Notes: generated by a model from the sequence alone, not told the origin. A stretch of 64,000 nt of DNA from Opisthocomus hoazin (GCF_030867145.1 NC_134439.1:8531379-8595378), one strand, 5' to 3'; positions 44,801-57,535 are shown, counted from the stretch's first letter. Made by a program: numbers and translations.

Positions 44801-45214
44801 TCCGCGTGCTCACCCACACGCACAGACGCAGCCAGCCGTGTTTCCTGAAGCGCTGCCCTTCCCACGGCCTGACTTCCAGGGTTGGCGGGTTTTTCTTTCT
44901 CTAACGCAATTGTTCTTGTCCCTGAAGAGCAGCGCGGACGCAGAACGGCACGCTCAGTTTCTAACCGGCTCGCTCTTTCGCTAATCAAGGCCCAAGCTAT
45001 AGGAGTTCCAAGCTGTGGCTCTGAGGCGAATCATGAGAACACCCCTCTCCCTCCCTCCCACACTCGGAGCATCTTCTGCTGCTGGAAAGAAGGAGCCACC
45101 TCACTCAGACTGGAGCAATCCACTGGATTTCACAGATTTTTTTCTTTTTTTCCAAACCGCATCCAAAACCAGAGACTGACAACACAAACCCAAGTTACAC
45201 TCAGTGCTTTTTGT

Positions 45215-48043
45215 CCAGAAGTCCCTTCTGAACGTTTATTTCGGAATGGCCTACATTAAGCCAAAGCAAGAGAGCATTTTAAAGTAATGCAGGTATCATT
45301 TCTTCAAAAGGAAAAATTGAGCCCGCTGCTTTGAAACTGAACAGAGTCACAGACATGAACGTTCAGAGCTTCGACAGACACCCTCCACTAGTAACACACA
45401 CTCAGTCTCAAAGAAAACACGCACTTTATATACAATTAAAATGAAAAGAAAAAACCAGTAACAGAAACAGCTTCATCACTTTGCATTTTCGGAATGAATT
45501 CAGTGCTGGGGTTGGAATGTTCTCCACCCTGTGCTCACCGCCGGGAGTGCTGACCGTGGGGACAGCAGCTCACAGGACTGGCCTGAGACGGCAGCTTTAC
45601 GCGGGTGACGGTTTAGATCGTTGATTGGGAAAGGGCTCACACAAACCGCGGGCGAAGCCGCTGTCACGAACTGATTTCGCTCTAAGCCATTAATAAGAAA
45701 TCGCTGCCGTTTGCACAGAGAGCAGCAAGGGGAAAGGATCTGCCCTTCCTGCCACTCGGCTGGCGAAAGGCTGTTCCGGACCCCCCGCGAGGCGTTAAGA
45801 GCAACGCAGCCCTCCGGGGAGGCCGAGCAGCACACCGCAGCGCGGCGGCAGACACCGAGTGGATCGCAGCCGCGCACCTCCGTGCACCTCCACGCGCCAA
45901 GCGTGCGTCCCTAGCACCTTCAGGCAACGTGTTTGCCACCCGGCTTCTCCACCACACTCGCAGCTTTCTGCGGGCAGCGGCCCTCTGCCCGTCCTCAGGC
46001 AGCCTGCTTCTCTTCAGGCTCCTGCTTAATTAGAGCAGCGCTATTAATAAACTCGCCCCGCGCAGCCAGTCCCATCTCACCGGCTAGCTGTCCCTGCCCG
46101 GGCTCACTGCGTCACCCGACGACACCAGCCTCAAGCCTCTCTGTGTGACAGTCAGGGGTGGCTCCTGTCCCGGCGCAGGGGCCAGGAGCCGCTGCTAAAC
46201 AGAGAGCCCGAAAGCCAGCTCGCTGCCAGACGCCGCTGCTGCAGGGGACGCGGCGCTGACCTCGCGCTGGGCTCGCTGGCCTCTCCCTCCAGCAGGGCTG
46301 AGAGACAGCTGGGCTCTGCGCCGGGACTGCCTGCTGCCCCAGAGTGACCACAGACTGGAAACAGGCCACCAAAACACCTATTCCCAGCAAGTGCTTGGGC
46401 AGAGGGTAACTCCCCGCCTGCGCTCCTCTCCCCTTAGTTTCAATTCAAGGTAAAGCCTGCGCCGGGGGCTCAGCGGGACAGGAACGGAGCAGGGGTCTAC
46501 CTGTGTCTCCCAGGGAGCCCGACTTCTCCACCCTGCTCCCGACCAGGCTGCAACACGGGCACTAAGGACGGAGGTAGCCTCGAAACACAACAGCCCCGGT
46601 CGAAACAGGCCCCCAAATACGTTAAAACGCACAAAAACCTAGCAAAAAAAAAAAAAAAAGAGCGCGGAGCAAGGTCCAGAACACATTATAAATAGGAGCA
46701 GAAAGCATACAGATTTATCAGCATCTCTCCAACATGAATGTGCGTCCTTGCCAAAAAGACATCGCCAAAGGCAGTAAATACTGCATTCTCCTTTTTCTAA
46801 TTATAAATTCAAGTTTAATGCCAAAACCACAGACTGCCAAATCTGACTGGTCTCTCAAGCAGAAATCTAAATTACAGATATTGTTCTGTCTGCACTAAAT
46901 TCCTCAGACATAATGGAAGGAAGAGGGGTCTGGAATAAGGCAATATCACTGATATTCAGCAAGGGCTTTGTAAAAACTCTTACTGACAGCTCCTGTGTCC
47001 TGGCGGGGGGAGGAAGGTTATTCCTCGAGTGCAATGCACGGAGAAATAAAATTACCATGACGCCATCTACCCGGATTACTCTGGAGGAGACAGAAATCTT
47101 ATCCAAAAGGTATTGTAACTACCTCCTGCCCTTGGGGAGCGGGGCCTTACGTAACCACAGACCTCAGAAACATCCATTTCCATAGATATCACATAAACAT
47201 GTGGAATTACTGAATCCAGTAATTTCTATTTACTTTTCTGGGAGGATCTTTCACAAGAGTTTGAAGCCTCTCTTCCCTCCTGTTGCACAAAGCTTGCAGG
47301 GAGGTCGGAGCGCTGCCCGCGTTACGGCTGGCACTCTGAACACAAGCACTCTCACACATCAACATTTTTCCTGTAAATAACTTTCCATAGGGCAAAAAAC
47401 CCCTGTAGCATGTAACAGCCATAGCACGACACTTCCATTTTGTAAGCAGCACACCATTCTTGTAAAAGACAGGCTCAAGAGCACCACTAACAGCTGTTTT
47501 CCAAACCTTTGCCCGCTCTGCTGCGCAGTGACTGGCACCCGTGGCTGCCTGGGTGACCCCAGACTCCTCCGCGCTGTCTGCAATGGTCAAGGCACTTGTG
47601 AAACGCAGCATCGGAAGTTTTACGTTGAAAACAAGGAAGAACGACGACCAAACGGCAGACTACAGCAACAAAACTAGCAAAATGCTAACAGCTACCCATT
47701 GCTTTCTCCTCATTAATATAAAAAAGTGTAACGTCAGAGATCCAGTGTACAAATACAAAAACTTGTGCATAATAAATGTACTATAGTACTGTACATACAG
47801 CATAAACCGTTCAATGAGAATGATTTAAATACACTTATTTGTCTCCTGACTCGGAAGACAGAAGAATAAAGTTCTATAATCCTAGAATATGCGTACAAAC
47901 CCTTTCTGAGAGGTTGGATCACTAGCCAACGGTATCCCTGAAATAAACAGTGTCAAATATTTACTTAATGGAAGCCATTATTCAAGGGGTTGCTGGTTAT
48001 GATAAACTGGGACAAAAACCACAAGATATAAACTCAGCCAACA
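45215..48043 (-). other. GJC1: GJC1 3' UTR (inferred)
   Basis: From the GJC1 stop leftward the sequence is AT-richer than the rest of the window, lacks repeats apart from an A16 run at 46645, and has no gene-like frame. A minus-strand AATAAA (TTTATT on the plus strand at 45235-45240) would end a 3' UTR of about 2.8 kb. Its extent is inference. Confidence 0.5.
45235..45240 (-). terminator. Candidate GJC1 poly(A) signal
   Basis: TTTATT on the plus strand reads AATAAA on the minus strand. It coincides with the composition change from AT-richer to GC-rich sequence. Confidence 0.4.
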
Positions 48044-49225
48044 TTAAATCCAAAGAGAGTTCTTCCCGTCTCCTGACTTGCTACTGGCACTGCTTTTGTG
48101 TGAGCTGGCTTTGGATTTCTTCTCTCTGGAAGTGCTGGGGTTGTTTTGGTTGTTGTAAGTCTGGATCGCGAGGTCCAGGCGCTCCTGAGCCACTTTAATT
48201 TCCCTCTGCAGATTTTCCAGGTCGGCAGGAATGTTTTCCTCGTTGCTCCCATACTGCTGTTCCTGAGCTATGTTGGCTTTGTTCTGCTTGTAGGCCATCT
48301 TGGCGTTGGACAGTTCAGTGTACTGCATTTGCTCCGGCCTGACCGCGATGTTGTAGCCAGGAGGAGCAGACGGCGTATTCCAAGTGAAAGGGTAGTTACA
48401 GGTACCAGAGTCTTCCAGCTCTCTTCTCTTGCTGTTCAGCGTGTCCCGGATTGTGCCAAAGCCCAAATGGAGCAGCTCCCAGACGTTCAGCAGTAAGCAC
48501 ATACAGCTCACCCCATACATTATCAGCAGGAAAATGGTCTTCTCGGTTGGCCTTGAAATGAAACAGTCGATCTTGTGCGGGCACGGCTTCCTGCTGCACA
48601 CAAACACGGGGCTGACCGCGAAGCCATACAAAAAATACTGACCCATGAGAAAGCCGATTTCGAATGTAGTCCTGGCCAGAAGCTGCAGGACATAAATCTT
48701 CATGAGCCCATCTTCACTGATTCGCCGCCTGCCATCATGCTTTGCTTTGGCAGGGGGCTGCTGCTCTTTATTCTCCCGTTCGCTCTCCAGCTCTATTTCT
48801 GGGTACATCATCGGGTCTTCCTCGTGCTCCTCCTCAGCCTCCTCCAAGCCACGGTGTTGTTTCCAGCGCATGGAAAAGCTTTTGCTTCTGATTCTTCTGT
48901 CGGCTTCGCTGTGTTCCACCATCCGGGCAATTTTATGAATCGCGTAGCCTAAATACATCACAGACGGGGTGGTGACCAGAATGATCTGAAAGACCCAAAA
49001 CCTCACGTGCGAAAGAGGAGCGAAAGCATCGTAACAGACATTCTCACAGCCAGGCTGCTCCGTGTTGCACACAAACTTGCTTTGCTCATCGTAATAAATG
49101 GACTCTCCTCCCACAGCCGTCAGGACAATCCGAAATACAATCAACACTGTCAGCCAGATTTTGCCAACAAAGGTTGAGTGATTGTGGATCTCCTCTAACA
49201 GACGGATCAGAAAACTCCAACTCAT
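48044..49225 (-). CDS. GJC1: GJC1, gap junction gamma-1 (connexin 45)
   Basis: Four-pass membrane protein; hexamers form connexons and docked pairs form low-conductance gap junctions, known in the cardiac conduction system, smooth muscle and neurons. Coding sequence in one exon, 393 residues, starting MSWSFL; an in-frame TTG three codons upstream is not the start. Extracellular loop 1 has C53-x6-C60-x3-C64 and loop 2 has C210-x4-C215-x5-C221, the connexin signatures. TM1 is about 20-42 and TM4 about 231-252. A long acidic cytoplasmic loop (residues about 100-172, many Glu) is typical of Cx45. The Ser-rich tail ends SLWI, a likely PDZ ligand. On the minus strand a consensus acceptor (ttttttag) lies 19 nt before the ATG, at 49246-49245, so the 5' UTR is split and the promoter lies further right. 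Match to mammalian Cx45 is very high. Confidence 0.99.
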   Translation of the reverse strand: MSWSFLIRLLEEIHNHSTFVGKIWLTVLIVFRIVLTAVGGESIYYDEQSKFVCNTEQPGCENVCYDAFAPLSHVRFWVFQIILVTTPSVMYLGYAIHKIARMVEHSEADRRIRSKSFSMRWKQHRGLEEAEEEHEEDPMMYPEIELESERENKEQQPPAKAKHDGRRRISEDGLMKIYVLQLLARTTFEIGFLMGQYFLYGFAVSPVFVCSRKPCPHKIDCFISRPTEKTIFLLIMYGVSCMCLLLNVWELLHLGFGTIRDTLNSKRRELEDSGTCNYPFTWNTPSAPPGYNIAVRPEQMQYTELSNAKMAYKQNKANIAQEQQYGSNEENIPADLENLQREIKVAQERLDLAIQTYNNQNNPSTSREKKSKASSHKSSASSKSGDGKNSLWI

Positions 49226-49244
49226 GGTGGTCAAATAGTTTTAT

Positions 49245-51727
49245 CTAAAAAACAAACAAAACCCCCAAATACTCATGAGTTGATCAGCTTCAGCCTGAAC
49301 AGTGCAAACATCGAACCAAGAGAGTCCGAAAACTCCAGAATTTTACAACCAACACACAACCATGTCTGTAGCGTCACCTGTTATCGGGAAACTCCAGCTG
49401 CCAGAATCCGCTTGAAGCTCCTACGTCTCCTCCGCAGGCTTTTGAGAAGTCCGCTACAAAAAAAGAGCAGCCATTAACTGCCATTGCACAAACAGAACGC
49501 GCTGCCAAAGCTACGCCCGAGCAGCAGAGAAACTCGCGGCGCTCTCTATCTCAAATGTTAATAGAAACATTTACACTTCAGGCTGAAGCCTCCAAAACAC
49601 AGTGAATCGAAAGCTAAGCTCCCGCAAAATTTTATGGGCGCTGCTGGCTGCGCCCCAGCGCTAACAGCACGATTTATTTTAACTGCGCGGGGCCGGCCAA
49701 GCCTCGTTCAAGCCTGAGCTAGTGATCTTGGCCTTGACCACAGCCCACAAACCGCTCTCTCCACGGGGTCACGCCAGTTGTCTCGAGACAGCAACGAATC
49801 GCCCAGCCCAAATCTGAGAAACGGGCAACTGCGATTGCCCCTGCTCTGAAGACAGGACAGCCTGAGAGAGGGGCTGGCCCGAGCAGTGCCGCGCTGCAGG
49901 CCCAGGCTACAGAGGCTGCGACCGAAGGAACAGCCGACTCCTAACCTGGTGCTCAAACTGTTCCACGGACTGGGGTCAGTCCCTTCGGGAGGCCAAACAT
50001 CTCCCTTCTGGGGGCAGAAAACACTGGAGTATGTATCTGCAGTGTTACTGGGAGAGGAAACTCCAGTTTAAAAAAGTTATCTGTCAAAGAGTTTAGAAGG
50101 GATATTAGACAGAAACCAATATAAATTTGCAATCCTAACAGTAAAAAGGAAAGATCAGTGTAAACTCCTGGCTGGCAACACCGCGAAGTGTAACAACGAA
50201 CAACACCCAGCGACGCTCCAGGCCCACCCGGAGCTCTGCGGAGTAAAAGCGGTACAAACGCTGCGCACAGCGAGAACTGCTGGACGCTGCTCTAGCACGG
50301 GGCATCAGACATCTTTCAGCCCTCCGAAGATGGCCAAGATTACTTTGTCATGCACCACGAACAGAAATTTTTACATCAGAGCAACATTTGGTGAAAGATG
50401 CTAAAACCGGAATTGGACAAAATCTCCAGCACTCTGACCTTAAAAGTGATTTATTCTTAACCTGGAGAAATTCCAGGAGGCTGGAAGAAAATTAGTATTT
50501 GCAACTATTCAACTTCTTCCACATAACTACAGAGCTGTTCACAAGCAAAATCATGACATTTGAGGGGATGCAATCGATACAGAATTAAAGGATACAAACG
50601 TAATCCCCTTCTGGAGAAATTCAGTGTTCCACTGAAAAGGCAACAGCACCCAGATAACGGAGATGGGCTGTGGAGGACATCTGATTTATTACTTCAGGAC
50701 AGTGTGAGAAAAAAATAGTGCAAGAAAGTATTAAAAAAGCACACACTGGGTGGATTAAAAGTTACAAAGGTCTTGACAAATGATTCCCACATCAGACCCA
50801 AGAGCAACTACGTGTAATTGCAGCCAGCTCTGCAAAGAGCAGGAACAGGCCCGGCATCCAGGCTGGGTTCTCCCCAGACTTGACCAGAAAACGGCTGCTG
50901 ACAAAACCTGCAGAAGGCCCAGCAGTTTGCAGGCCGAGCAATGAAGATGAGAGCAGCCAGTGCTGCAGAAAACCAGACTGCTCGAGAGGCTGAGTCCCCT
51001 GAAACAAACCCACCGCTGTAAGCCAGCTCCAGGCAAAGCCAGCAGCTGAGGAGAAGAACAGCGGTCTTTTTCTGCAGGAGAGGGCAGTTGCTCTGGCCAT
51101 AGGGAAGGGAGTGAGGGTCCTAACGAACGAGCGTCTCGACCAGAGCTGGTGATACAGCAGAGATGATTGATGGCTGTGTGACACGCAAACAGGAGCAAGG
51201 AGGGTGATCTTACCTCCTCGTTAGCAAGACAGCACTCAACACCCGTGTCTGCATCCTTCAGCAGTTGCTTAGACATCAGAGAGTGAATGTGTTGGTCTCA
51301 AAACCAGCTGAAGAACGGGGAAGATGCCTAAAAGTGAGAGATTTAGAGAGTTCAATTTGTTTAGCTGGGAAACATGGGAAGAAAACGAAGGATCACCGGT
51401 GAATCACTTCATCTGTCAGCTGAGCATGCCATCAATCCAAGATCTTCTTTCTGCGTGCCCAGGCCATCTTTAAGCCGCAGACAGAACCGGCTGAATCAAC
51501 ACGTTTTTACCAGGAAAGCAGGCCAGAGGGTTCCAGCCCAGCGCAGCGCCCCGCTCTGAACCCCCACTCCAGAAAGGCACCCGAGCACAGCGCTGCAACC
51601 CCGAGCTCGGCATTAGTGGGACGACAGACCCTGCTTCAGACCCCCACGCATTCCCCATCTCATCAGGAGACAAAATGGGTGGCAGAGCAAGCGCGGGGCA
51701 CTCCAGGCACCCAACGAGTCTCCGTGC
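49245..51727 (-). other. GJC1: GJC1 5' intron/upstream region
   Basis: No coding gene seen. It lies between the splice acceptor of the GJC1 coding exon and the first provirus. A 114-nt segment with clean minus-strand splice borders is listed separately. An open frame at 50755-51276 (minus) has no recognised similarity. Confidence 0.5.
51214..51327 (-). other. Candidate GJC1 5' exon (non-coding or uORF-bearing)
   Basis: On the minus strand a 114-nt segment is bordered by an acceptor with a pyrimidine tract (ctctcacttttag|GC at 51327) and a strong donor (GAGGAG|gtaaga after 51214). It contains an ATG-initiated 21-codon open stretch up to the donor. Orientation and position suit a 5' UTR exon of GJC1. 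The evidence is splice-site shape only. Confidence 0.3.
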
Positions 51728-52191
51728 TGATAACTGTAAATGTGACAAATGTAACATGTAGGGGATGTTATCACTTCAGGTGGTCAGAAACAAGTCTTGG
51801 CTCTTTGTGAATAATTGGGAAGGTTGCAAGACAAGGGACTCCTGAATAATCCGTTTAAGCGCCTGGGCCTTGGGAGAACAGGGATGCAAACTACAGAGAT
51901 AAGGAGGCTGCAGGATAATCTGAAGACCCCCGCCGAGAGACACCAAACAAACATGTGCGATGGACATTATCACATATTAATAAATTCTTGGAAAAGCCAT
52001 TACTATGATAAACATTTCTTGGAAATGTAATGAATATGTATGTTAACACAGCATAAATACCTAGTAACTGTGTCTCTTCGGGGCACACGTTTGGAGGAGA
52101 GATCCCCCGTGTGCCCAGTGCTGTAATAAAGAATACCTGCTTCATAGTCTGCCGACTACTGAGTCTTCAACTCCGGATTTTCACGGCATCA
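51728..52191 (+). repeat. ERV A 5' LTR (464 bp)
   Basis: TG...CA ends. Contains a TATA-like gcataaatac near 52052 and a poly(A) signal AATAAA at 52125-52130. About 34 bp longer than the 3' LTR because of a segment near 51970-52005. Confidence 0.92.
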
Positions 52192-52195
52192 TTTC

Positions 52196-52213
52196 TGGCA
52201 CCCCAGATGGGAC
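52196..52213 (+). other. ERV A primer-binding site
   Basis: Starts TGGCACCCCAG four bases after the LTR, the expected place and the expected TGG start of an 18-nt tRNA complement. I do not assign the tRNA. Confidence 0.65.
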
Positions 52214-53955
52214 CCACTCTGCTGGGCTGCAGGACCCGCTGAGAACAGGACTCCCTAGGGTACCCCCGGGAGTTCCCAGAGGGACTCCTCGCCTCACTCG
52301 GATCACTGCGGGACCAGACAAGGACCATCTAAACGAGTAAAGGTATTCTTTTTTTTTCCTTTCTTTCTCTGTTTTGGTATGTGAGACCGGTCATTTGGAG
52401 AGTTCTCACAAGTCGTAGGAGACGTCCTACGCTGACGCTGTACACCAGGCTACTAGTGCCTGAGGGTGTACGTCTTGGTACGTTGGTGCAGGCACGGGTT
52501 GTGCTTTGCACTTCTGTAATAACGTGCTTTTGGTATTGGTACACTTAGGAAACCCGCTTAAGTTGTACTTCTGGCGATACGGATTTGTTGGTATTGAACT
52601 CGGATATCGGATATCTCGGATACTGGCTTGTTAACGTACCCATCAGGCATCGTAAAACCAAAAAAAAAAAACCAAACCAAAAAAAAAAACCTTGCACGGT
52701 GAACCTCTTTTCTCCTGACCAGAATATTAATTGTGACATTTTTGGAACATGGTCAGAGCGGGACAGAAGGGGACGACAGATTAAAATTGTTAAGATAAAG
52801 ACTAACAGAAGTACAGAATCAACAAAGTAAAATGGGGGACAGCAAAGCAGTGGTATTTTAAAGAAAAGCCCCTTAGGATGTACTCTAGCACATTGGAAAG
52901 CTTGTGTGACTGTGTATGAAGCCTCTGTGTGAAAGACAAATAAGTCAAAAAAAAAAAAAAAAAAAGGAGGAAAAAAATAGGAAAAAAACGTTTGGTATGT
53001 TCTGCTGATTTCCGGTTTTTGACTTGGGACTGTTGTATTTGAACTCTGATTCATCGGGGCCGTGGTTTCTGATTTCTTAAGTATCAGTGCAGGGTCTTCC
53101 CGTGGGGGGGATTTTGAGAGTCTCTCCCAGGATCTAGATGGCAACATTGGGAAAAGTAGGGGGAGACCCCTCACTTGACAACATCTTAATAATGTATGGG
53201 GTTTGGTTTGCTTAAAGAAAATCGGCATGATTTAGGAATTGAATTGGGAATTTGGGGATAGGTTTTAAAATACTTAGAAGTTGGTACATATTGTGGGGTT
53301 ACAAGTTCTCTAGTTATTTGGCATTGATCGATCATTTAGGGACTCTGGTTTTGGGGTATGTATTCAATATACTGTATATATTGTTTTGAAAGAGCTCTAT
53401 GTATATAAGCATGTTAACTGAAGTGGTTTGCCTGTATATATTGTTGTACTTGGGTGATACAGCTCGTGAACAGAAGGATTTTAAAAGATCACTTCTAGGT
53501 TGTGTGTGTGTGTGTGTGTGTGTGTTGTGTTAACCGATTGGTGGAGAAGTTGAGAAGTTATTTTATTGTAACAGGAGCTTCGGAGGGAGGTGATGCCCTC
53601 ACAAACAATTAATTGAATTATGATATGTTGTTAGAATTGATGCGGTTTTGTGGACAGTTAAAAAGTATTGGAGATGAAAAGTTTCACGCGGTATTGAAAA
53701 GAAAAAAAAAAACAATCCAAAGGAAAACCCCTCTGGATTTTACAGAGGCTTGTGTAAAGTGATTAGAACAGAAAGGTATCAAGTTACAAGCTGCTTTGCT
53801 AGCTGCTGCTCTAAATGAAGAGAAAAAAAAAGAAGCAAAGTTCTTAGAAGTTAAGCAACAGAAAAACGAAATAAAAAAGAGGGGAAACAAGGTAACTTTT
53901 TACAGTATGGACTACTAGTGGAGTGTGAATCAGAACACAATACTCCTCTGTTACC
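52214..53955 (+). pseudogene. ERV A leader and unrecognisable gag/pro region
   Basis: About 1.7 kb where gag and protease should be. No capsid, nucleocapsid zinc-knuckle or DTG-type protease signature is visible in any frame. Several A runs of 10 or more and a (TG)12 microsatellite at 53501-53524 interrupt it. Fragments at 53,700-53,900 (Lys/Glu-rich) may be the remains of the end of gag. Confidence 0.5.
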
Positions 53956-54790
53956 AATAAAAAAAAAAAACAGGTGGAACTTATTGGGTAGTACAGGATT
54001 TAAGAGAAGTGAATAAGATTGTTAGGGGCATACACCCTGTGGTAGCAAGTATGGTTTACGGTATTGGATTTAAATGATGCATTCTTCTGTCTGCCTTTAG
54101 CCAAAGAGAGTCTGAATTTATTTGCATTTGAGTGGGAAAATCCTACCACGGGTAGAAAAACCCAGCTTGCCTGGACAGTGTTACCCCAAGGTTTTAAGAA
54201 CAGCCCAACGATCTTTGGAAATCAACTAGCACGAGAACTTGAAGCATGGAACCCGCCCTCCAGAGATGGAACCCTTTTACAGCATGTAGATGACATTAAT
54301 AGCAACTGAAACAAAACCTGACTGTATACAGTAGACTATCAGTTTGTTAAAGTTTTTGAGATTAAATGGGTATCAAGTCTCTCAACAGAAAACTCAGATG
54401 GTGCGGCAACAGGTAACCTACGTTGGATGCAAGCTGTCTGGACCAGAACAGAATGAAGCCATCTGCAGGACTCCCCTCCGTCAGACGATGAAAGAGCTCA
54501 GGACCTTTCTGGGACTGACAGGTTGGTGCTGGTTATGAATTTATAATTACGGAATAATAGTGAGACCCTTATGTGAACTTTTGAAAAACAACCCCACCCG
54601 ACTGATCTGGTCCAAAGAAGCTCAAAACGCATTTCAGACACTTAAGCAAGATCTAACGAAGGCCCCGGCTCTGGGCCTGCCTGATGTTACTAAACGCTTC
54701 CGGCTGTTTTCTTATGAGAGACAAGGCATAGCTCGGGATCCTAGCTCAACGGCTGGGACCCTACAAAAGAGCTGTGGCCTGTTTTGCTAA
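53956..54790 (+). pseudogene. ERV A reverse transcriptase remnant
   Basis: The RT start is recognisable ('VQDLREVNK' near 53990-54020), followed by 'LNDAFFCLPL' and 'LPQGFKNSPTIFG' (54070-54240), wording typical of gammaretroviral RT. The YxDD box is altered to HVDD at 54283-54294, and the frame stops soon after (TGA at about 54307). Further stops at 54060 and 54536 break it. Not functional. Confidence 0.9.
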
Positions 54791-55720
54791 ACAGCTGGAT
54801 GGGGGAAGCAAAGGATGGCCAGGATGTCTGCAAGCTGTGGCGGCGGTGGTCTCGAAGCCTGAAAATTCACCTTGGACCAAAAGATCACAGTACCGATCTC
54901 CCACAGAGTATCAGCTGTACTGCAACAAAAAGGGAACCACTGGCTTTCCCCATCCCAATTTCCACGATACCAGGCCATTCTAATTGAATCAGAGAATATT
55001 AATATTGTAGTAACTAATATTACGAACCCAGCTTCTTTCCTCAGCGGATCAGTCTCTGAACCATCGGTACATGATTGCTTAGAAACCATAGAGACTGTGT
55101 ACTCCAGCAGACCAGATCTGAAAGAGGAACCCCTGGAAGATGCACAGGACTCCTGGTTCACGGATGGAAGCAGCATTGTCGGACAAGGTATTCGAAAGTC
55201 CAGGTATGCGGTGACAACAGCAGACGAAGTAGTTTAGTCTCAATCACTACCTGCTGGAACATCAGCTCAAAAGGCTGAAGCCATTGCCCTAACTAGGCCT
55301 CTGGAGTTAGCAAAAGGAAAAAGATAAATATATGGACAGATTCCAAATATGCCTTTGGAGTTGTCCACGCTCATGGGACAATTTGGAAGGAGCGAGGACT
55401 ACTAACTGCGCAAGGGAAGCAGATTAAATATGCTGAGGAAATCCTTCGACTATTAGAAGCTGTTCAGCTACCAGCAAAAGTTGCCATCGTGCACTGCCGA
55501 GGGCACCCGAAGGGTGACACTGACCAGGAAAGAGGTAACAGGTTGGCTGACTCTGAAGCTAATCAGGCAGCAGAGAGAATGCAAGAGATTTTAGCCTTAA
55601 TTCCAGATAACAGAAATAGAAACCTGAGTGACCAAGAAAATGTTGAGTATTCTAAAGCTGATGAAGAATTAATAGAGGGATTAGGAGGACAAATTCCATC
55701 CCAGGGGTGGGACTATTGAA
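54791..55720 (+). pseudogene. ERV A RNase H remnant
   Basis: Contains 'WFTDGSS' (about 55150), an 'AEAIAL' glutamate region, 'IWTDSKYAFGVVHAHG' and 'CRGHPKGDTDQERGNRLAD' at about 55495-55550. These match the order of RNase H catalytic blocks in gammaretroviruses, spread over different frames with stops at 55236 and 55325. Confidence 0.88.
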
Positions 55721-56741
55721 GTGATGGCAGAATTATAATCCCTGCTAAACAGATATGGGCGGTGGTTAAAGAAGAACACAATAGGACACACTGGGGAGCG
55801 GACTCCCTGTATAAATTTTTAAATCAGAAATTAATAGGGAAAAATTTGTATACTACAGTCCAACAAGTAACCCAACAGTGTAAAACATGTTTAAAAATAA
55901 CCCCAAAACAGGTAACCGGGTACAGTTAGGAAGTATTGGAAAAGGAAGTGTACTGGGAGACCATTGGCAAATTGATTTCTCTGAACTTCCAAGAAAAGGA
56001 GGGTACAGGTACTTATCAGTACTTATGGATACCTTTTCAGGTTGGCCAGAAGCATTCCCTTGTAGAACAAATAAAGCAAGGGAAGTAACTAAGGTATTAT
56101 TAAATGAAATAATACCTCGATTTGGGGTACCGACAATTATCTCCTCAGATAGGGGGACGCATTTTTGTGCAGAAGTAGTGCAACAGGTCAGCAAACTGTT
56201 AGGAATCAATTGGCAGTTACATACGCCCTAAAAGATGAACCACATGATAAAACAACATACATCAAAAATATGCCAAGAAGCGAATCTATATTGGTACCAA
56301 GCATTGCCTATTGCACTACTTCGGATACGTGTAAAACCTAGGGCCAAAGAAAATTTGAGCCCTTTTGAGATACTATATGGGAGACCATATCAGGCTAAAT
56401 ATCAGGGGGAAGATTTGAACCAGTTGAGAAATCAGTATCTACAGAATTATGTTATATCCTTAGGAAAACAATTAGAAAGGATTAGTAAAAATGTTTTGGG
56501 TACCAGGGCTAAAGGGTTAGATCACTCGACCCATCCATTTAGCCCTGGAGATTGGGTTTATGTTAAGAATTTTTCAGGTGATCCACTGAGAGAGAAGTGG
56601 AATGGACCTTACCAGGTATTGCTGACCACCTTCACTGCAATCAAGATTAAAGAACAACCGGCCTGGATCCATTATTCCCGAGTGAAGAAGGCTCCTAAAC
56701 CAGGATGGATGGTCGAAAAGGCTGGCGGTTTGAAACTATGA
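55721..56741 (+). pseudogene. ERV A integrase remnant
   Basis: A stop at 55717-55719 precedes the zinc-binding region ('QQCKTCLK' near 55870). The core domain has the catalytic aspartates in '[10 protein letters not shown]' and 'SSDRGTHFC' (55960-56170). A stop at 56229-56231 splits core from C-terminal domain; the latter stays open from 56235 to 56741 and includes '[20 protein letters not shown]'. Confidence 0.9.
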
Positions 56742-57535
56742 TTGCGGCGGTAACTTTGTTAAACCTAGGCTTTTTAGGATACTGCGATCATGACAACTCG
56801 AACTACATGACTGGACCAAGATGGGACCTACAGATATTAGATAACAACACCCAGATATTGGTCAGCAATAATAGCTGCCTATGGAAAGCAAGATCCAACA
56901 CTTGTTCGTGCTGACCCCCTTCCATACACAAAAAAATTGTACTTGCAGGGATGGGTGGAATGATTATTGGATCAATAAAACTACAGTAGAAGTAGGAACT
57001 TGGGATTTGAAAGGGACAGGCGTGACATATATGGATTTTTGTAGCAGAACCCAATTAGAAACCTATAGCCCCTTGAACAGGGATTATTTTAGGAATGTAC
57101 CAATTGGCTGGGTAAACTGCGAAACATTTTACGGAGCAAATCTCACAGCCACTGACGGGCCCTGTAAATGACCCGACGGGTATTGGTGGCGATGTGGGGA
57201 TGGCGTTAGCAGAAAGCAGCTCCCTGCGGGCTGGAAGGGAATGTGTACCATAGGTCATCTAGTCAGCCAGGACCGAATATATAATCAGTCCCAAATACCT
57301 AAAGGCATATTAAGAACATCATGGAGACGAGCCAAACGGGAAGACAACCCACTTGTAAGTAGGGGAACAAAATTTAACCTCTTGGCTCCGCAATTTAGAG
57401 TGATTGAAACAATTGTTCATGGGAATGATCACACTGGTCGTTGTAGGAATACTTGTTTGCATGTCTCTCAAATGTTTCCTTTGGTGTTGTCAGGATTCAG
57501 TTGAGACACACAGTGATTGGAAAAAGGAACAAGAT
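56705..57535 (+). pseudogene. ERV A env remnant with internal deletion
   Basis: Begins overlapping the integrase end, in another frame, as gammaretroviral env does. It keeps a surface-subunit fragment with several Cys and N-linked glycosylation-type sites up to about 57400, broken by stops (for example 56912 and 57169). Then, without a recognisable fusion peptide or immunosuppressive-type region, it passes into a hydrophobic anchor and a short tail ending at about 57538. The entry machinery is not intact. Confidence 0.75.

Larger units (their letters stand above)
38429..45210. other. ADAM11-GJC1 intergenic region, no gene seen
   Basis: About 6.8 kb with moderate-to-high CpG and no recognisable exon on either strand. 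It contains a 26-bp tandem repeat (41125-41254) and one short young CR1 (41715-41823). Open frames up to about 240 codons occur, but none has a familiar domain or a consistent set of splice borders. A non-coding transcript cannot be excluded. Confidence 0.5.

Noticed and set aside
49226-49234. Upstream start of GJC1 at 49234
   Set aside because: The codon is TTG; the conserved connexin start (MSWS) is the ATG at 49225.
50755-51276. Minus-strand 173-codon frame as a gene
   Set aside because: No similarity; the only supportable part is the exon-like segment at 51214-51327, beyond which the frame is intron-like.
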